A DNA stretch of 64,000 nucleotides from Pisaster brevispinus. Its lineage: Eukaryota > Echinodermata > Asteroidea > Forcipulatida > Asteriidae. The position numbers and the translations under genes are program-made. The notes below the pieces were generated by a model. It made no database searches. It worked only from the letters and a program-made list of their open reading frames with translations, and was not told where the DNA came from. Below, one piece after another: positions 19,191 through 32,200 of the stretch. How positions within the stretch are numbered: the stretch's first letter is position 1; the number at the start of each line of letters is the position of its first letter. The stretch is taken from the NCBI GenBank assembly GCA_023634235.1, contig JAMKCF010000019.1:11239684-11303683 (forward strand), in the 5' to 3' direction.

Positions 19191-20264
19191 TTAAAATTGT
19201 GGCACATGTGTGTCTGGGCTTGGGGGTGACTCTATGTCGGAGAAAGACTCCCTCTGAAGATCGGGTTCCAGAAGTGCTAAGATGTTGGTGCTTTCTACTG
19301 GAGGGGGACCCGAGAGATCGGGCGGAGACGTTGGTGTACCAGTACGTCGTGTCTCGCTAGAGCTTGAGTGTCTGGAACCGCTTGAGCCACGTGACCCATT
19401 CGAGTTCCTTCTGTCTTTAGATTTCTTACGGTCACTGGAAAGCGCGGAGGAACCAGAGGCAATCATAGAGTTGGAACCAGACTCGGTACTTTGTTGGCTG
19501 GTTCTTGAGGAACCATCAGTGTGTTCGCGCACTTTGACTGTTATAGATGACTTTTGCGGTGACCCAGTCACCACCTCGTTCATTGAACTAACACGGGAGC
19601 TGTTGGAGCTGGTCACATTAGATGAATACGGAGACGAATCAGGTGAAAAGAACTTAATAATGTCTCCAATTTGCTCATCTAATCGGTTCATTTTCACGCT
19701 CAAGCTTTCAATTTCTTCCTTCAACTCGATTTTGATTTCCATGAGACTTGTAAGCAGTTGTTGGTCCGTAGAAGAGGTACTCATAGAGCTCGTTCCTTCT
19801 TTACTGTCATTACGACCAATCTCATCCAGTTTCTGATCACTCTTCAATATTCCACTATCCGTCGACTCTGTCTTACGGAGTTGGTTGGGCTTCTTGAAGG
19901 CTCCCCACTTGGACACCGGTTTGTTGTTCAGCTCAATGGGAGCTTTCTTCACTGGTTTAATATCCTCAGTGATGGTATGAGGTTTGGCAGTTCTGTCCGG
20001 AGCTTTATTGGCATTGTTTTCAGGCACTCTCCTTAACATGGGTCCCTTCATGCGAGCCAGCACAGACATTGCCCCTATGTCATTCTCTCCCTTCTCTACA
20101 TCGTTAGCCATTCCTGGAGTTCGCTTCTCCGGAACATCGCTGAGTTTACGGAACTTATTCAGCATTTTTCTTACGGGATGATCCGCCGGGATGGGTGGTT
20201 CGTTCTTCCGCTTCTCTGCCTCAGCCTGCTCTCGCTTTACATCAGCCACTTTTCGAAACACCAA
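19191..20264 (-). CDS. KCNH1/5 (eag): EAG last exon, C-terminal cytoplasmic tail
   Basis: This 1074-bp exon (357 codons plus TAA) follows a CATCCCCCACCAG acceptor. It begins [13 protein letters not shown] and then [14 protein letters not shown] (exon residues 27-40, like the second C-terminal CaM site). [20 protein letters not shown] at 131-150 matches the conserved KTDSCDSGITKSDLRLD block. A coiled coil follows at about 168-206 ([20 protein letters not shown] and on), the subunit assembly domain. After it comes a Ser/Arg-rich low-complexity tail and a final block [20 protein letters not shown]. The opposite strand also has long open frames here, which I treat as shadows. Confidence 0.95.
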   Translation of the reverse strand: MVFRKVADVKREQAEAEKRKNEPPIPADHPVRKMLNKFRKLSDVPEKRTPGMANDVEKGENDIGAMSVLARMKGPMLRRVPENNANKAPDRTAKPHTITEDIKPVKKAPIELNNKPVSKWGAFKKPNQLRKTESTDSGILKSDQKLDEIGRNDSKEGTSSMSTSSTDQQLLTSLMEIKIELKEEIESLSVKMNRLDEQIGDIIKFFSPDSSPYSSNVTSSNSSRVSSMNEVVTGSPQKSSITVKVREHTDGSSRTSQQSTESGSNSMIASGSSALSSDRKKSKDRRNSNGSRGSSGSRHSSSSETRRTGTPTSPPDLSGPPPVESTNILALLEPDLQRESFSDIESPPSPDTHVPQF

Positions 20265-23200
20265 CTGGTGGGGGATGAAATTATGGAAATTGAAGTTAGC
20301 AATTTAATCAGATTCTTTGGATAACCTGAGGTGACAATTTGCTTGCGTCTGAGCTGAGCATTTTCTTGGATTTCATCTTAGTTAAGAATTCAGTATTGCC
20401 TAGAGGTACCTGATGTATTGCAATTTCATTCAAATGTCTCATTTTGGTGGAAAACAAGCAATAACTGACCAGCGTCGTCAGTTACATTTGTTTTGTTTCT
20501 TCCATTGGAAGCTGAAATATGTGGTTATAGGTTGGACGTGTAGCGAGTTTGAGCCATCTCAAAAAAGTAACTTTGTTTTAATACAGATGTTTCCGTTTTC
20601 GCTTACAATACATTAATTTCAAACTAGTCTGTCTGGACTCGAAATTATTAAAACAATCTTTTACAATTTACACTATGGTCCAGTGTTAAACGATGCATAA
20701 GGATTTCAATTGAAAGACCTTGCCTCAGAATTACAAAAGGACAAGACAATGAATTATTTATTTTTACCGCATTGCGTTTCACATCGCGGGGCTCATTATA
20801 AAATTGCATATAATTTGTTTGACATCGCCATAATATTTGAAAAGAATACATTGGGTACAGCGAGACTTTAGCGAGTAAATCACCAGAGTTATATGTGACA
20901 ATTACGTGTCAAAAACAAAACACCCCCAACCCCCCCCCCCCAAACCCCCCCCCCCCCAAAAAAAAACCCCAAAACAAAACAAAAACAAAAACGTTACGAC
21001 AACCCATTGCCGTACCAAACTCGATTTACTATCGTGTTAAATTTTTTGAATGAAGAAACAGGGGTTCTGGCAAAATATTAAGGATGACACCAAATCACGA
21101 AGAATGTATTTCAGACAAAAGGGCCGTCACAAAAGTGATGGTCACCTCGTTTGGCAAACTCCGATGACATGAAATCTCTGTGATGGAATGAAAATAATCA
21201 CTGGGTGCTCGATATTGGGCATGGTGCACCCCTTCTTTTGTGTCTTCATTTAGTGTTTGGAATCTCAAGAGTTCTTTAGAGGATTTTAGGGGAGGGGGTA
21301 CTTCTGTACAAGAGGAAAATGGGGATACCCTCTGCCACATATCGGGCATGGTATAAAAAAATAGTCTCTTGATTTGAACTCACTCGGTGTCTGAGGTTGT
21401 AAGTAAGGACCATGTTTCTAGCGAATGAGTTGGCAAAGGCGTGGTAGAAATTCAGCACATCCAGCAGGTCGTCTCGTCTAATGCTATGTAGATCACAGTA
21501 TGTCAGTGCCTTGACATTTGCTGCAGCGTGGCCGATTGTGGTGTCCTTCCAAAAGATGTCGCCATAAACATCACCAGCTCCTGAATATTATTGACACATT
21601 ATCGATAGTTCAACATTTCATATCTTGCCAAAATGCAGTTTTAATTCCGTTCCAGTGGAAGGCCGTGTCGAACTGCGGCTGCGGCTGGCTACGGCTAGAT
21701 CGCAGGCGTCTGCCTAAAGCGTTGCCAGACGCGATGATCTAGCCACAGCCGACACTGCGGACACGGCCTGGGCCCAACTTCATAGAGAAAGTAAGCAGAA
21801 ACTAAAATGTTTCTGCTAAGCGAACATTAGCAGGATACCAGTCACAGATTGTGTAATAGCACTTTGGCTAGCAACCTTATTTTGGTATACCAAAATAAGG
21901 TTGCTAGCCAAAGTGCTATTATTGTGCCTAGCTACTTTTTCTGCTTAAGCAGCTCTATGAAATTAGGCCATGGTTATCTTTTGGGAAAAGACTGAGCCCC
22001 ATGCACATAGAATGCTTGAGACAGTCTTCAAGAAACTGTAGGGACTACAATAGACCATGGGAATGAACTGTACAAATTTACATAGCAAAACATTGCATAT
22101 CGAATAATGAATCGTATACCAAATAGTATACAGAAAAATAAATTTGTGGCGAACCAGTACCTGTGAATATTACACCAGACTGTTATTCTGTAAATTAGAC
22201 TGATGTGTTTTAACGGTGTACCGTTATGATCAGCAGTCATGGCATGAAACACTCTAGATATTTAGCAGTACCCTTCTTTTGTAAAAACTGATATCCACTT
22301 TGTTTGGGCAGCCTATAAATTGTATATCTGAGTTAATAGCACAAATCTGATTTTTGTTATAAAAACATTTAAATGTCCTGCTTTATGAAGAATAATAAAT
22401 GGACATTTCCTTTTTTCTTTGGGAGCGCAAGTTGATTTATCAGTGATGGGTAGGTCCTAATTTGATAGCATTATTGTTGATAAGATGCTAAATTGTTAGG
22501 CCTTTTTTGCAGTGAAGGCTGCCCGTACTTTAGCCAACCACTGTAGCTTGGTTAGCCTCTCGGCTGTAAGGTTGCAAAAGAAACCCCCGAGTCAGACTTG
22601 ACCCGGATTCTGGGTCATTACGACCCGGAATCTGTGTCAAAATGAGTTAAAAACACCATTTTAAACCAGTTTCCGGGTCAGCCTGATCCAGAAAAGGGTC
22701 AAGATTCCTGGACCCGGAGTCCAGGACATTTCGGACCCGGAAGTTTTTAGAGTGAAGGTCCATCAGAACAATAACACATGGATCATGGCTGTACTTACCT
22801 AAAATGGCGACCACTTCGTCATCCTGTATAATCTCCAGCGATCCAGACACAACAAACCATAAAGAGTTCACACTTTCTCCAACATGAACCAGGAGATCAC
22901 CCGGAGCGCTATGGCTCATTGTAAAGTTAATAGCTAAGGCTCGTAGGCAACCTTCACTGGCTAACCGGAAGCCCGCATGATCACTGAAGACCTTCCGGTT
23001 CAAATGGACACATACATCCGCTTTCATGTCCTTTGGACAGTAACTGAGGACCTTTGACACAGAATCAAATGAATAGGTTTAGTTTTTGATAACCACGGGC
23101 CATGTTATTATAAATGTACAGGCAATACACCCGAGTACTGATGACGTCACAGTTTCTTTATCATTTTGGCAGAATTAGAAGCCATTGTGTCTCTGCACAA

Positions 23201-26200
23201 CTGTCGGAAATTCAGTACCCAGTTACAACACGTAAGCAGTGCAGTAAACAAACCGTGACGTCATCAGTACAAGGGTCAATTACACACATATATCATATTT
23301 TGTTTTCTTTGCTACTGTTTGTTTCACTTCAAAAGACTGCTTATTTGTTACAGAAATTAATCATTTCTCTTTACGACAGGGGACAAATCAGTTTCTTATT
23401 CACAACAATAAAGTAAATAAAGCAAATAAATATTGGGGAGATTTAAACATCAATTTAAACTGAATGTCATTGAATTTTAATTGTTGCATACATTTTAAGA
23501 ACATAGCTTAGAACTGAACAAAGGACCATAATTGAAAAACCGGAGTTGCGTAGTATCAGGGAGTTTGGACTATTAATTTTGCTGTGTTTAAACAATGTTT
23601 CAGTGATGAAACAACCTTTTAGTTGGCTTTACCTTTTCAGTATCGATTCCTTTACTTATCGACCATGACGATACGACATAATCCATGACTCTTTCGGATA
23701 AACCTTTATCCACTTGATGCAGTTTCATGAACTCCTTGACATTGTTGAGCATATCGTGATACCGTGCAGTGTTTTGGGTAAACTGTTGGAATATTGTGGT
23801 GACGTTACCGAAGATAGTAGCGTACAGAAGGGCTGTCAATGAAAAGCAAGTACTTTGTATTTATAATAATGATAACAATAAGGTTGTTCATACCACCGGT
23901 CTAGCGCTCCCGGTTCAAGCTCAGGGCCCAATTTCATAGAGCTGCTTAGTAGAAATGAGCGGGATACCGGTCAAAAATTGTACATGTAACACGGTATTTT
24001 GGCTGGTAACCTTATTCTGTTAAGCATAATTTTGTTGTACTTGGCAACTGTTTATGCTTAAGCAGCTCTTTGAAATTGGGCCCTGGTGTTGTCAGAGTGT
24101 GGGTTTTAGAATTTGTTGGGGGCGGGGGAAGCTGGGGCAAAGCCATAATTTGAGGGGGCTTATGATGTATCAAACAGTTCTTTTATGTGTGTGTTTTTTC
24201 GATCTCGGGTGGGGGAGGGGGCAAGGGTTCTGAGCGGGGTCCCCCCCCCCCCCCAACCGGTTACGCCACTGCTAACGTAGTGTGTGTGTGTGTGTGTGTG
24301 TCAACGTGTAAGATGCTTAACCATGTACACTTTATCAATATTATTAGTAAGGGCAGGTGACTTCAAAGGTATCCTGTTTCGGTTCCTATCGGTCCATGTC
24401 GGTTCGTATCGGTCCATGTCAGTTCTTATCGGTCCATGTCGGCTCCTATCGGTCCATGTCGGTTCGTATCGGTCCATGTCGGTTCGTATCGGTCCATGTC
24501 GGTTCGTATCGGTCCATGTCGGTTCGTATCGGTCCATGTCGGCTCCTATCGGTCCATGTCGGTTCGTATCGGTCCATGTCGGTTCGTATCGGTCCATGTC
24601 GGTTCGTATCGGTCCATGTCGGTTCGTGTCGGTCCATGTCAGTTCCTATCGGTCAATGTCAGTTCCTATCGGTCCATGTCAGTTCCTATCGGTCCATGTC
24701 AGTTCCTATCGGTCAATGTAGGTGTTGGTTATACTCTGTAATTTCTCTCTGCCGTAATGAATGATTGGTCGTCTTGAAGAATGATTTACTTACATCCAAT
24801 TACCATCATGATGATGGTGAAGAACTTCTCATATCCGGTGTTAGCTGAGATGTTACCAAATCCCACACTGGTGAAGCTGCTCATCGTGTAATACAATGAA
24901 GATATGTACAACACTGTCACTTCAGGTCCACCCGTTAAAGTTCCCGATTCGTCATAAACATACGGCTCTTCAACTTCTCGAGAAAGCTTTCGTAACCAGC
25001 CAAATGTTTTATTGCCGGCTGCGTCTGCGAATCCGATCGAGTACCATATACATGCGAACCAATGAGCGATTAGGACAAACGTTAGCATGAGCAGAATCAG
25101 AAACGCCACACCGTACTCGATGTAGTGATCCAACTTGCGAACAACTCGACCAAGTCGTAACAGACGAACCACCTTCAGGGCGCTGAAGATACTACTGAAA
25201 TTCTGCTGTTGAACATGAAAAGGGGAAACCGATTACAGTAATAAGATATTCATTTCATTTTCAGAAACATTTATTTCCACATGAAAAAGCACTTTTTAGA
25301 AAACAAAACAAGTGAGTCCAAGTGAGTGCGAAAAAGTGAGTGCAAAAAGTTGAGTCCAAAAAGTTAAGATATTCAGTCATTTATTGCGATGAGATGAGAG
25401 TCCGGACTAAAGGCATCACTCTAAACAGAAGTCCTTGGTCAGACTTGACCCGGAGTCTGGGTCATTGGGGAACTGACCCATTTCTGGGTCAGTATGACCC
25501 GTGTTCTGTGTCAAACTGACAGAGAATCCGGGTCAAAAGCCCCATTTCAACCAGTTTGACCCTCAGAAATGTGTCACGTCCCCTGGGGCTGGGAATCCAG
25601 ATCGATTTCTGACCCGACGGTGTTTTAGAGTGACGAATAAGCTGTCGTGTTTTTATAACAGCCTTCCTTTTCGGAAATTAACTGCAAAGTGCTTTTAATT
25701 TGTCCAGCACTTTTTTTTCTAATTGCAACAGGTCCTAAATGTTTTGGTGAATGCATTCAACACGTTTTAGCATTGTCTACATTTTCAAACTTATACTTAC
25801 ATCTTGTTGTTGAAACGCATTGATGACGTCATACGGTAGGCACGATAGTAAGTCAATAATAAACCAGGATTTGAGATAGTTCATTCGAATGACCTTCGGG
25901 TCAGACACAACCTCGCCCCCAGGGCCGACGAAAGTAGTATGGAAATTGAGGATGACATCGATGAAGAAGACGATGTCCACTATTCCATCGATAACCATTA
26001 CGATATAGTCTTTGGTAGAACGTATCACGAAGGCCAAATTGAGCGGTACGGCTACAGCCGTGTAGAAGGTTAACAAAAGAATGATCCAGTCCCACATTGT
26101 TTTAAAAGTGCAATAATGAAGGACAATATGAGGCGGTGTCTTGGGGGCCTCTCTCTTGTACTGGGGTAAGACTTCGGCATCCAGGCTCATCATCTGTGGA

Positions 26201-29200
26201 AATATCAACAAAAGGTCAGATTACGGTCAATGAGTCAAATTAGTTGACTTGTGACCCGGAGTCTGAGTCACAAGTCCAGAGTTTAAACTCATTACGGGTC
26301 ACATTAACACTTAGTCTGAGAAATGGAACCAGCCCCTTGGGATCCAGGTCAATTGTGACCTGGGAGAGTGTACGGAGAAAGAACATCCCATCATTAAAAG
26401 ATCGGGACAATGAGCTGATAATGTTATGAGGTATTTATAGATCATTGTCATATTACAAAAACAGTGAACGTGTACATTCAAGTGCATATCCTAGCAGGCA
26501 ACATACTATACTTCTTCATATGAGAAATACTACACTTTGTATTAGTTACTACATGAAATTAAGAATTGCAAAAATAACAGCTGAACTAGCTTTGAGACGT
26601 GCCTCCTTTCTTCGTTATCAATTTTTTTTAAACATACTATGCAATTTTCGTAAAAAGTAGGATCTTGAAACTAAGGTTTGCGGTGACACTATGTGATAAA
26701 AGTGCTTATGAGTTGTGATGGTTTTTAAATAAACCGGTTGTGTAACAGCTCGACGTTTCAATCGTTTACTCTGTTCATCTTCAGGAAAAATGGACGAGAC
26801 AGAAAAACTCCTCTCGTGATTACGATCAGAGCGTGTTTTATGGCCAGTTGGTCATGAGAGTACAAAAATGGTAATGGGGATTTATGTGCTGTTATTAAGT
26901 GTAACATTAATGTTTGCAAAGTCCATGGTGAGACCATAGCATCATTTGAACGTCACTTTTCATCGGGAAGGGCCGTTAGTTAATAATGGAAAGAGTCCTT
27001 GATAATTATAAAAAGCACATCTAGTTATCCACTCATACACGTCTGCGGCTGGGCTCACTGTATCTCACACGCCATTCGTCATCTCTAAGCTGTCATTCCA
27101 TGCAGACTGTTGAGTTGGTAGTTTTAGCCGTTGGCATTTCAAAGCACTAATGGAATCAGAGCTAAAGTATATATTGGGCAGGATTATCCCCTGAAAATGG
27201 ATTATGATATTGCGCGGCTAAAGCATGTGATGAACTTGGTATACTTAATATAAATAAACACAGTGTGTTTTATACGAATTGCTAAGTCCTTTTTAATAGA
27301 TGTAAAGGTTGTATTTTGTTTATTTAACTCTTTTATTGACTGCATTACTCAGTGCTTTCTGAGGCCTGTGGGAAGAATTCCACAGGCTTTTGTACTCGGT
27401 TGGGATTTGAATCCACGACCCTTACATTCTAGAGAAGATGTAAGGCTGTACTAATCGGTGAGATTAGGACTGGCCTCTTTTTGTCACTTGGAAAGCTCAG
27501 AAGTCCAGCGGTTAAGTCATCTGCCCTAGAGAATGGAATGCGGGGGCGCAGGTTCGAATGCTGTATACCATGCCCGGAATGGGGCAGAGGATATCCTCCA
27601 ATGCTCCCATACTTTAACACAGTATTTTCCTCTCGTGCAGAAGTACCCTCCCCAAATCATCAACAAAGAGATTCGAAGCACACAACGAAGACACAATAGG
27701 GGGACACCATGCCCCATATCGAGCACCAAATGTAGGACTCCGAAGTAGTTGGTGCTCCATAATTTGGCACAGCTGTACCCTCTCCCATTGTGTCTTCATT
27801 GTGGTTTTGGAATCTCATATTCTTGAGAGGATTTTCGGTGGAGGGTACGTCTGTACAGAAGGGGAAGAGTTGAGTATAGGCTCATTGATGGGGACCCCTC
27901 TGCCACACACACATCTGTGTACATGTATAAGGCTGCAACCAAAAGTAATATGCCAAGTCCTTCTTGAGTAAAATCGAGCTTAAGATGTGTTTTCCAATCA
28001 GTTGGAAACCAATGAAGAAATACAAAGAACTGGGGTCAAATGAGCTATAGAAAGTGAGAAGATTTCATAATGAAGCCGTAATGAAGGCATCTTTACATTC
28101 GATGATTTCAAACTCATAAAGAAACCCTTCTTCTTTACGAACATCATCCAGACAGCCTTGATGATAGTTTAACAGTGAAGTTCAATCGGGAACTAATCAG
28201 GATTCCATTGGCGTGGGCAGTGAATCCTAATATATCCATTGCCCCTGTAATGGGTGATAGAGATCATGCCCCTTAGGAGTGGAAATATTGACTCGATGGG
28301 ACACTTTCATCCTAAGCTGCTTGAGTGAACTTTGGAGTTCGGACAAATTGAAAATCTGCTTAGTGTAACCAGATTGCGTTAATGCTAAGCGATAAATACA
28401 TTCAATTTAGAAGTAGAGTTACTGTGTAAATCGTGTTATTACATACACACAGTATAATATTAGTTTTGAATTGATTTAAATTTAAATCGTTTGCCTCAAT
28501 TTGAAGGTTGAACTATAAGTAGTCCAGGGATTGATACGTTTGTCTGAGATCTGGATACCGACTCATCAAAGAATAAAACTCCGGTGACCCTTAGTCACAC
28601 ACTGACACGGGAAATGTCCCAATGGGGAATGGTGGTCATGTTGACCCCGTTTCCGAGTCAACAACACATCACTGACCAAAATTCATTACAGCGTGACCCG
28701 GAAACGGATCACGTTGACCCGGAGATAGGTACTGCTCATTGAGACCCTACCGTGGTGGACCCAGAGATAGGTACTGCTCATTGAGACCCTACCCTGGTGG
28801 ATCAGTTCTGACCCAGGACCTTTGGGTCGCCTTCTTTTTGTTCTGTCGATTGCCAGGTAGGCAGTTTATATTTCTACTTTCAGTTGTTCAACCTCTGTGT
28901 TTCAGCAGGCTTTGGGCTCCGGGTGGTGCTTGGTGGACAGGGCATTGGTTAAGAGTGTGGTCTGCTGTTTATTATGTATAGGTTCACATAAGTGGCATTT
29001 CCCGCCAGACCCCATTTCTCCATTCTCCATACATTGCCTGATATGTGACAGAGGGTGTGCCCCCCCCAAAAAAAAAAAAAAAAAAACCAAACAATTGTCA
29101 TACTTTAATACACTACTTTCCTCTTGTACAGAAAAAAAAGTACCCCCCTAGAATCCTCTAAAGAATTCCAGAGATTCCAAGCACACAATGAAGACACAAG

Positions 29201-32200
29201 AGGGTTTTATCATTATGCCCCATATAGAGCACCAAATGCATTTCTCTCAAACCACTGTACATGGGTAAACTGAATGTGAACCGGAAAAACAAAACTCGTA
29301 CAGATTCCCGTAAGAAACGGTATTTGAAGCCATTAGTTTCCCCAGCGACTCTGAGTTATTGTGATTACAATATACAATAAAAGAAATCCATTCAAATTTA
29401 GATCCATGTGTACTTACATGCGCAATTTGTGATATTTGATTTTGCGTGCTCTGTTCTGATTTAATATTTGGAAGATGCTGAGCGACTTGGACGAGGACCG
29501 ACTTACTCCTGGTTACTGTTCGAGCTAGCCGGGCGAATCTTCCCATTCCTGTCATTTAATCAAATCAGAAATCAAAGTCAGTTAAGCGGGTTTCCTGTTT
29601 GACAAGGCCTTGCTTTAATTCGTTTATGCAGGTACAGGACGGCAGTTCGTCTTAACCAGTACACCACAAACATCAAATAACTCGGGATTTATTTGGCAAT
29701 TTCATGCTACATAGCATCTTCTACATTGTTTTTGTTCACGATTGTGGCGTACAATAGGGAGCATGAACAAAAATGGCTTCCGTTTGATTACAAATTCTCA
29801 ATTTTACCAAACATAAAAATGATTAATTCTATATAACAAATTCAACAATCAAAAGAAATTAACGGAACATGAAATGTCACTGGCTCGATCTCTAAATTAT
29901 CCGATGCATTTACGTCATTTATTTCATTCAAACATGAACAGGATGTCAGTGTCTGTTTCCGCTGAAAATGGGAGCTGCACACAACAACAAACAATCGTTG
30001 CCATGGTAACCTTTAGTCAAACAGGTTATTAAATCTATACTATTTTCTTTAAAGGCCGTTTTATCTTTTTTGCTGTTTTTTCCAGTGGCCTTGTTCTGTT
30101 TATGTATTGTTTGATAACACACTCTGATATAACACGTCGGCCATTATGGTTGTTGGGTTAGTTGATTTGATTTGATTTGATGATTTGATTTGATTTGATT
30201 TTTCGGATTAAACACAGCAAGAACATTGCAAAAATACTTACACAGTAACAGGAGGATAACAATGGAAATAAATAAACGAAAGTAGAAAACAAGAAAGAAA
30301 AACTGCAGAAAAATATCAAAGGATAGCCCCCCAAAAGTCAACATCTTGGACTTATTTCTATTGGGTGATTACTGAAAAACGGTCAAAACAAACCCAATAA
30401 GCCCCGAATTGTTGTGTTTGTTTTCCGGTAAAATGTTGGCAATTTAATGTTGTAGTTTAAAGATATTGACGGTGACATCTTGCATCTTGTGTAGTGTCTT
30501 AACCTACCTTTCGCAGTCTCATCTTCAATGGGCTGTTTAAGCGAAGTGATATCTTTGAACGTACACAGAAAGAGTACAACTTGGCCTTTCTCATTCTTAA
30601 TGGCAGCGACCTGAAGAAGAGACCACATCGGTGTCCCTGTAAAAAAACATACAAGGAAACGCAGCTTCTTCTAATTGTTGCCATCATATTGATCATGTTA
30701 TTGTTATAAAATGACATTAATTTGAGAACAAGTCTAGCTGTCGCGGCAATGGCGTCAGCTTAAAGGAATATTTTCAACCAGCATGGCGAATCTTCGTCTA
30801 ATGTTGCCCACAAAGGCGTTATTACGGCTTATCAGTTACTAGGGCTTGCTCCGTTAAGCATGGACCACTAAGTCCCAAAGCTAACACCTGACCATCAGGT
30901 CACAGCTTTTTATCACCATCGCCATGGCACTTAAGTGTCACCCATGGGGAACGAGGTGGTACCTTTAAATTACACCCTGTTGACCACTCAAGTGGTACCC
31001 TGGGGACGGTACAGGTCAACACTCTTGTAATAACGCAACCACTTTGAAATTTTCCAGGAGTGTTTCCAAGTTTGAAACCACAGGGGGATAATTAGTTTTG
31101 AATGATTACTCTCACACATTGTTTGTGCAGCGAACCCGTATTGTGATTTTTTGAAAACATAAAAAAATTGTGGTTTATTTATAGGGTCTCGAAGGACTCG
31201 TGATATCATTTAGAATGCAAAGGAGAAGGGGAAATGTACACACGAAAATGTATAAACATTTAGTTGTTTGCTTCTTATTTGCTATATGAGTGATCAGTAA
31301 AAGTAGGCTACTTTTGGTTCGTGAATTTGTAGATCGTCATTTGATCAAAAATAAATGACGTATTTCGTTTTATGAGCAGAGTTGTCAGATTCTGATTTTG
31401 CACACACGGTAATGGCACGCAGTTGAATATGATCTATGGCCCTTAAATTGTTTCAAAATCAACCGTAATAAAAATATCTTCGTTTTGCGAAAAAAAATAA
31501 AGAAAGAAATTTAATTCATAAATTAAGATTTCAACAAAGAACCTCCCACTCCCGTATTCAAATTGAACACAGAATGCCCTAAATATAACACACAATTTTA
31601 TTTTTATTTCGAAATCTTCAACTGGCCAATTTGAGCTTTGGCTTGCCGCACGATGTATCATGGCTTATTAAGTGGGTTAAACGAAGAAATAACGATTGGC
31701 TGTCAGTTGTGAAGCGTGCACTGTTGGGTAAATTTGCAATTTACAGTAATGTAAAACACGACAACGGTTCCCAGGTAACTTTTGGTTTATTAATTTTTTA
31801 GCGGGCACACGAATGGTTCCGTTGGCGACAGAGCCGTTACTATGCAATGTTGACGTGGTTTATGGTATTACCCAATCAGGTATGTTTGTCTGTTTCATAG
31901 GAGTTGTACAGAACAGCTACATTCCGGATATTCGTTTAGGTTCATGAACAATTAGATATGGGAAACGCAAACATTTCCATGTTGTTAGCCATCGGACGAG
32001 ATGTTGCAAAGATTTAATTACGTTATACGTAGTTGAGTTTGAAAATTAAACCCGTTTTTTTTTAACATGATCTAATTTGTTGGTTTGATTGCATGCCACG
32101 CCTACTATTTATTGACTTGGAATTAAGACCGAACCGGGATGTGATATGCTATCCAAAACCTAACAGGAGACGGACTGGGAATCCAACGAAACCCCAAATG

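Noticed and set aside
19282..19836. 184-codon open frame on the + strand opposite the EAG last exon
   Set aside because: It is the complement of a Ser-rich coding exon. The minus-strand protein matches EAG, so this is a shadow frame.
24284..24764. Long repetitive open frames on both strands, such as SYRSMSV and [16 protein letters not shown] types
   Set aside because: They arise because a stop-free 20-bp tandem unit is read in every frame. They lie inside an intron and have no splice or start context.
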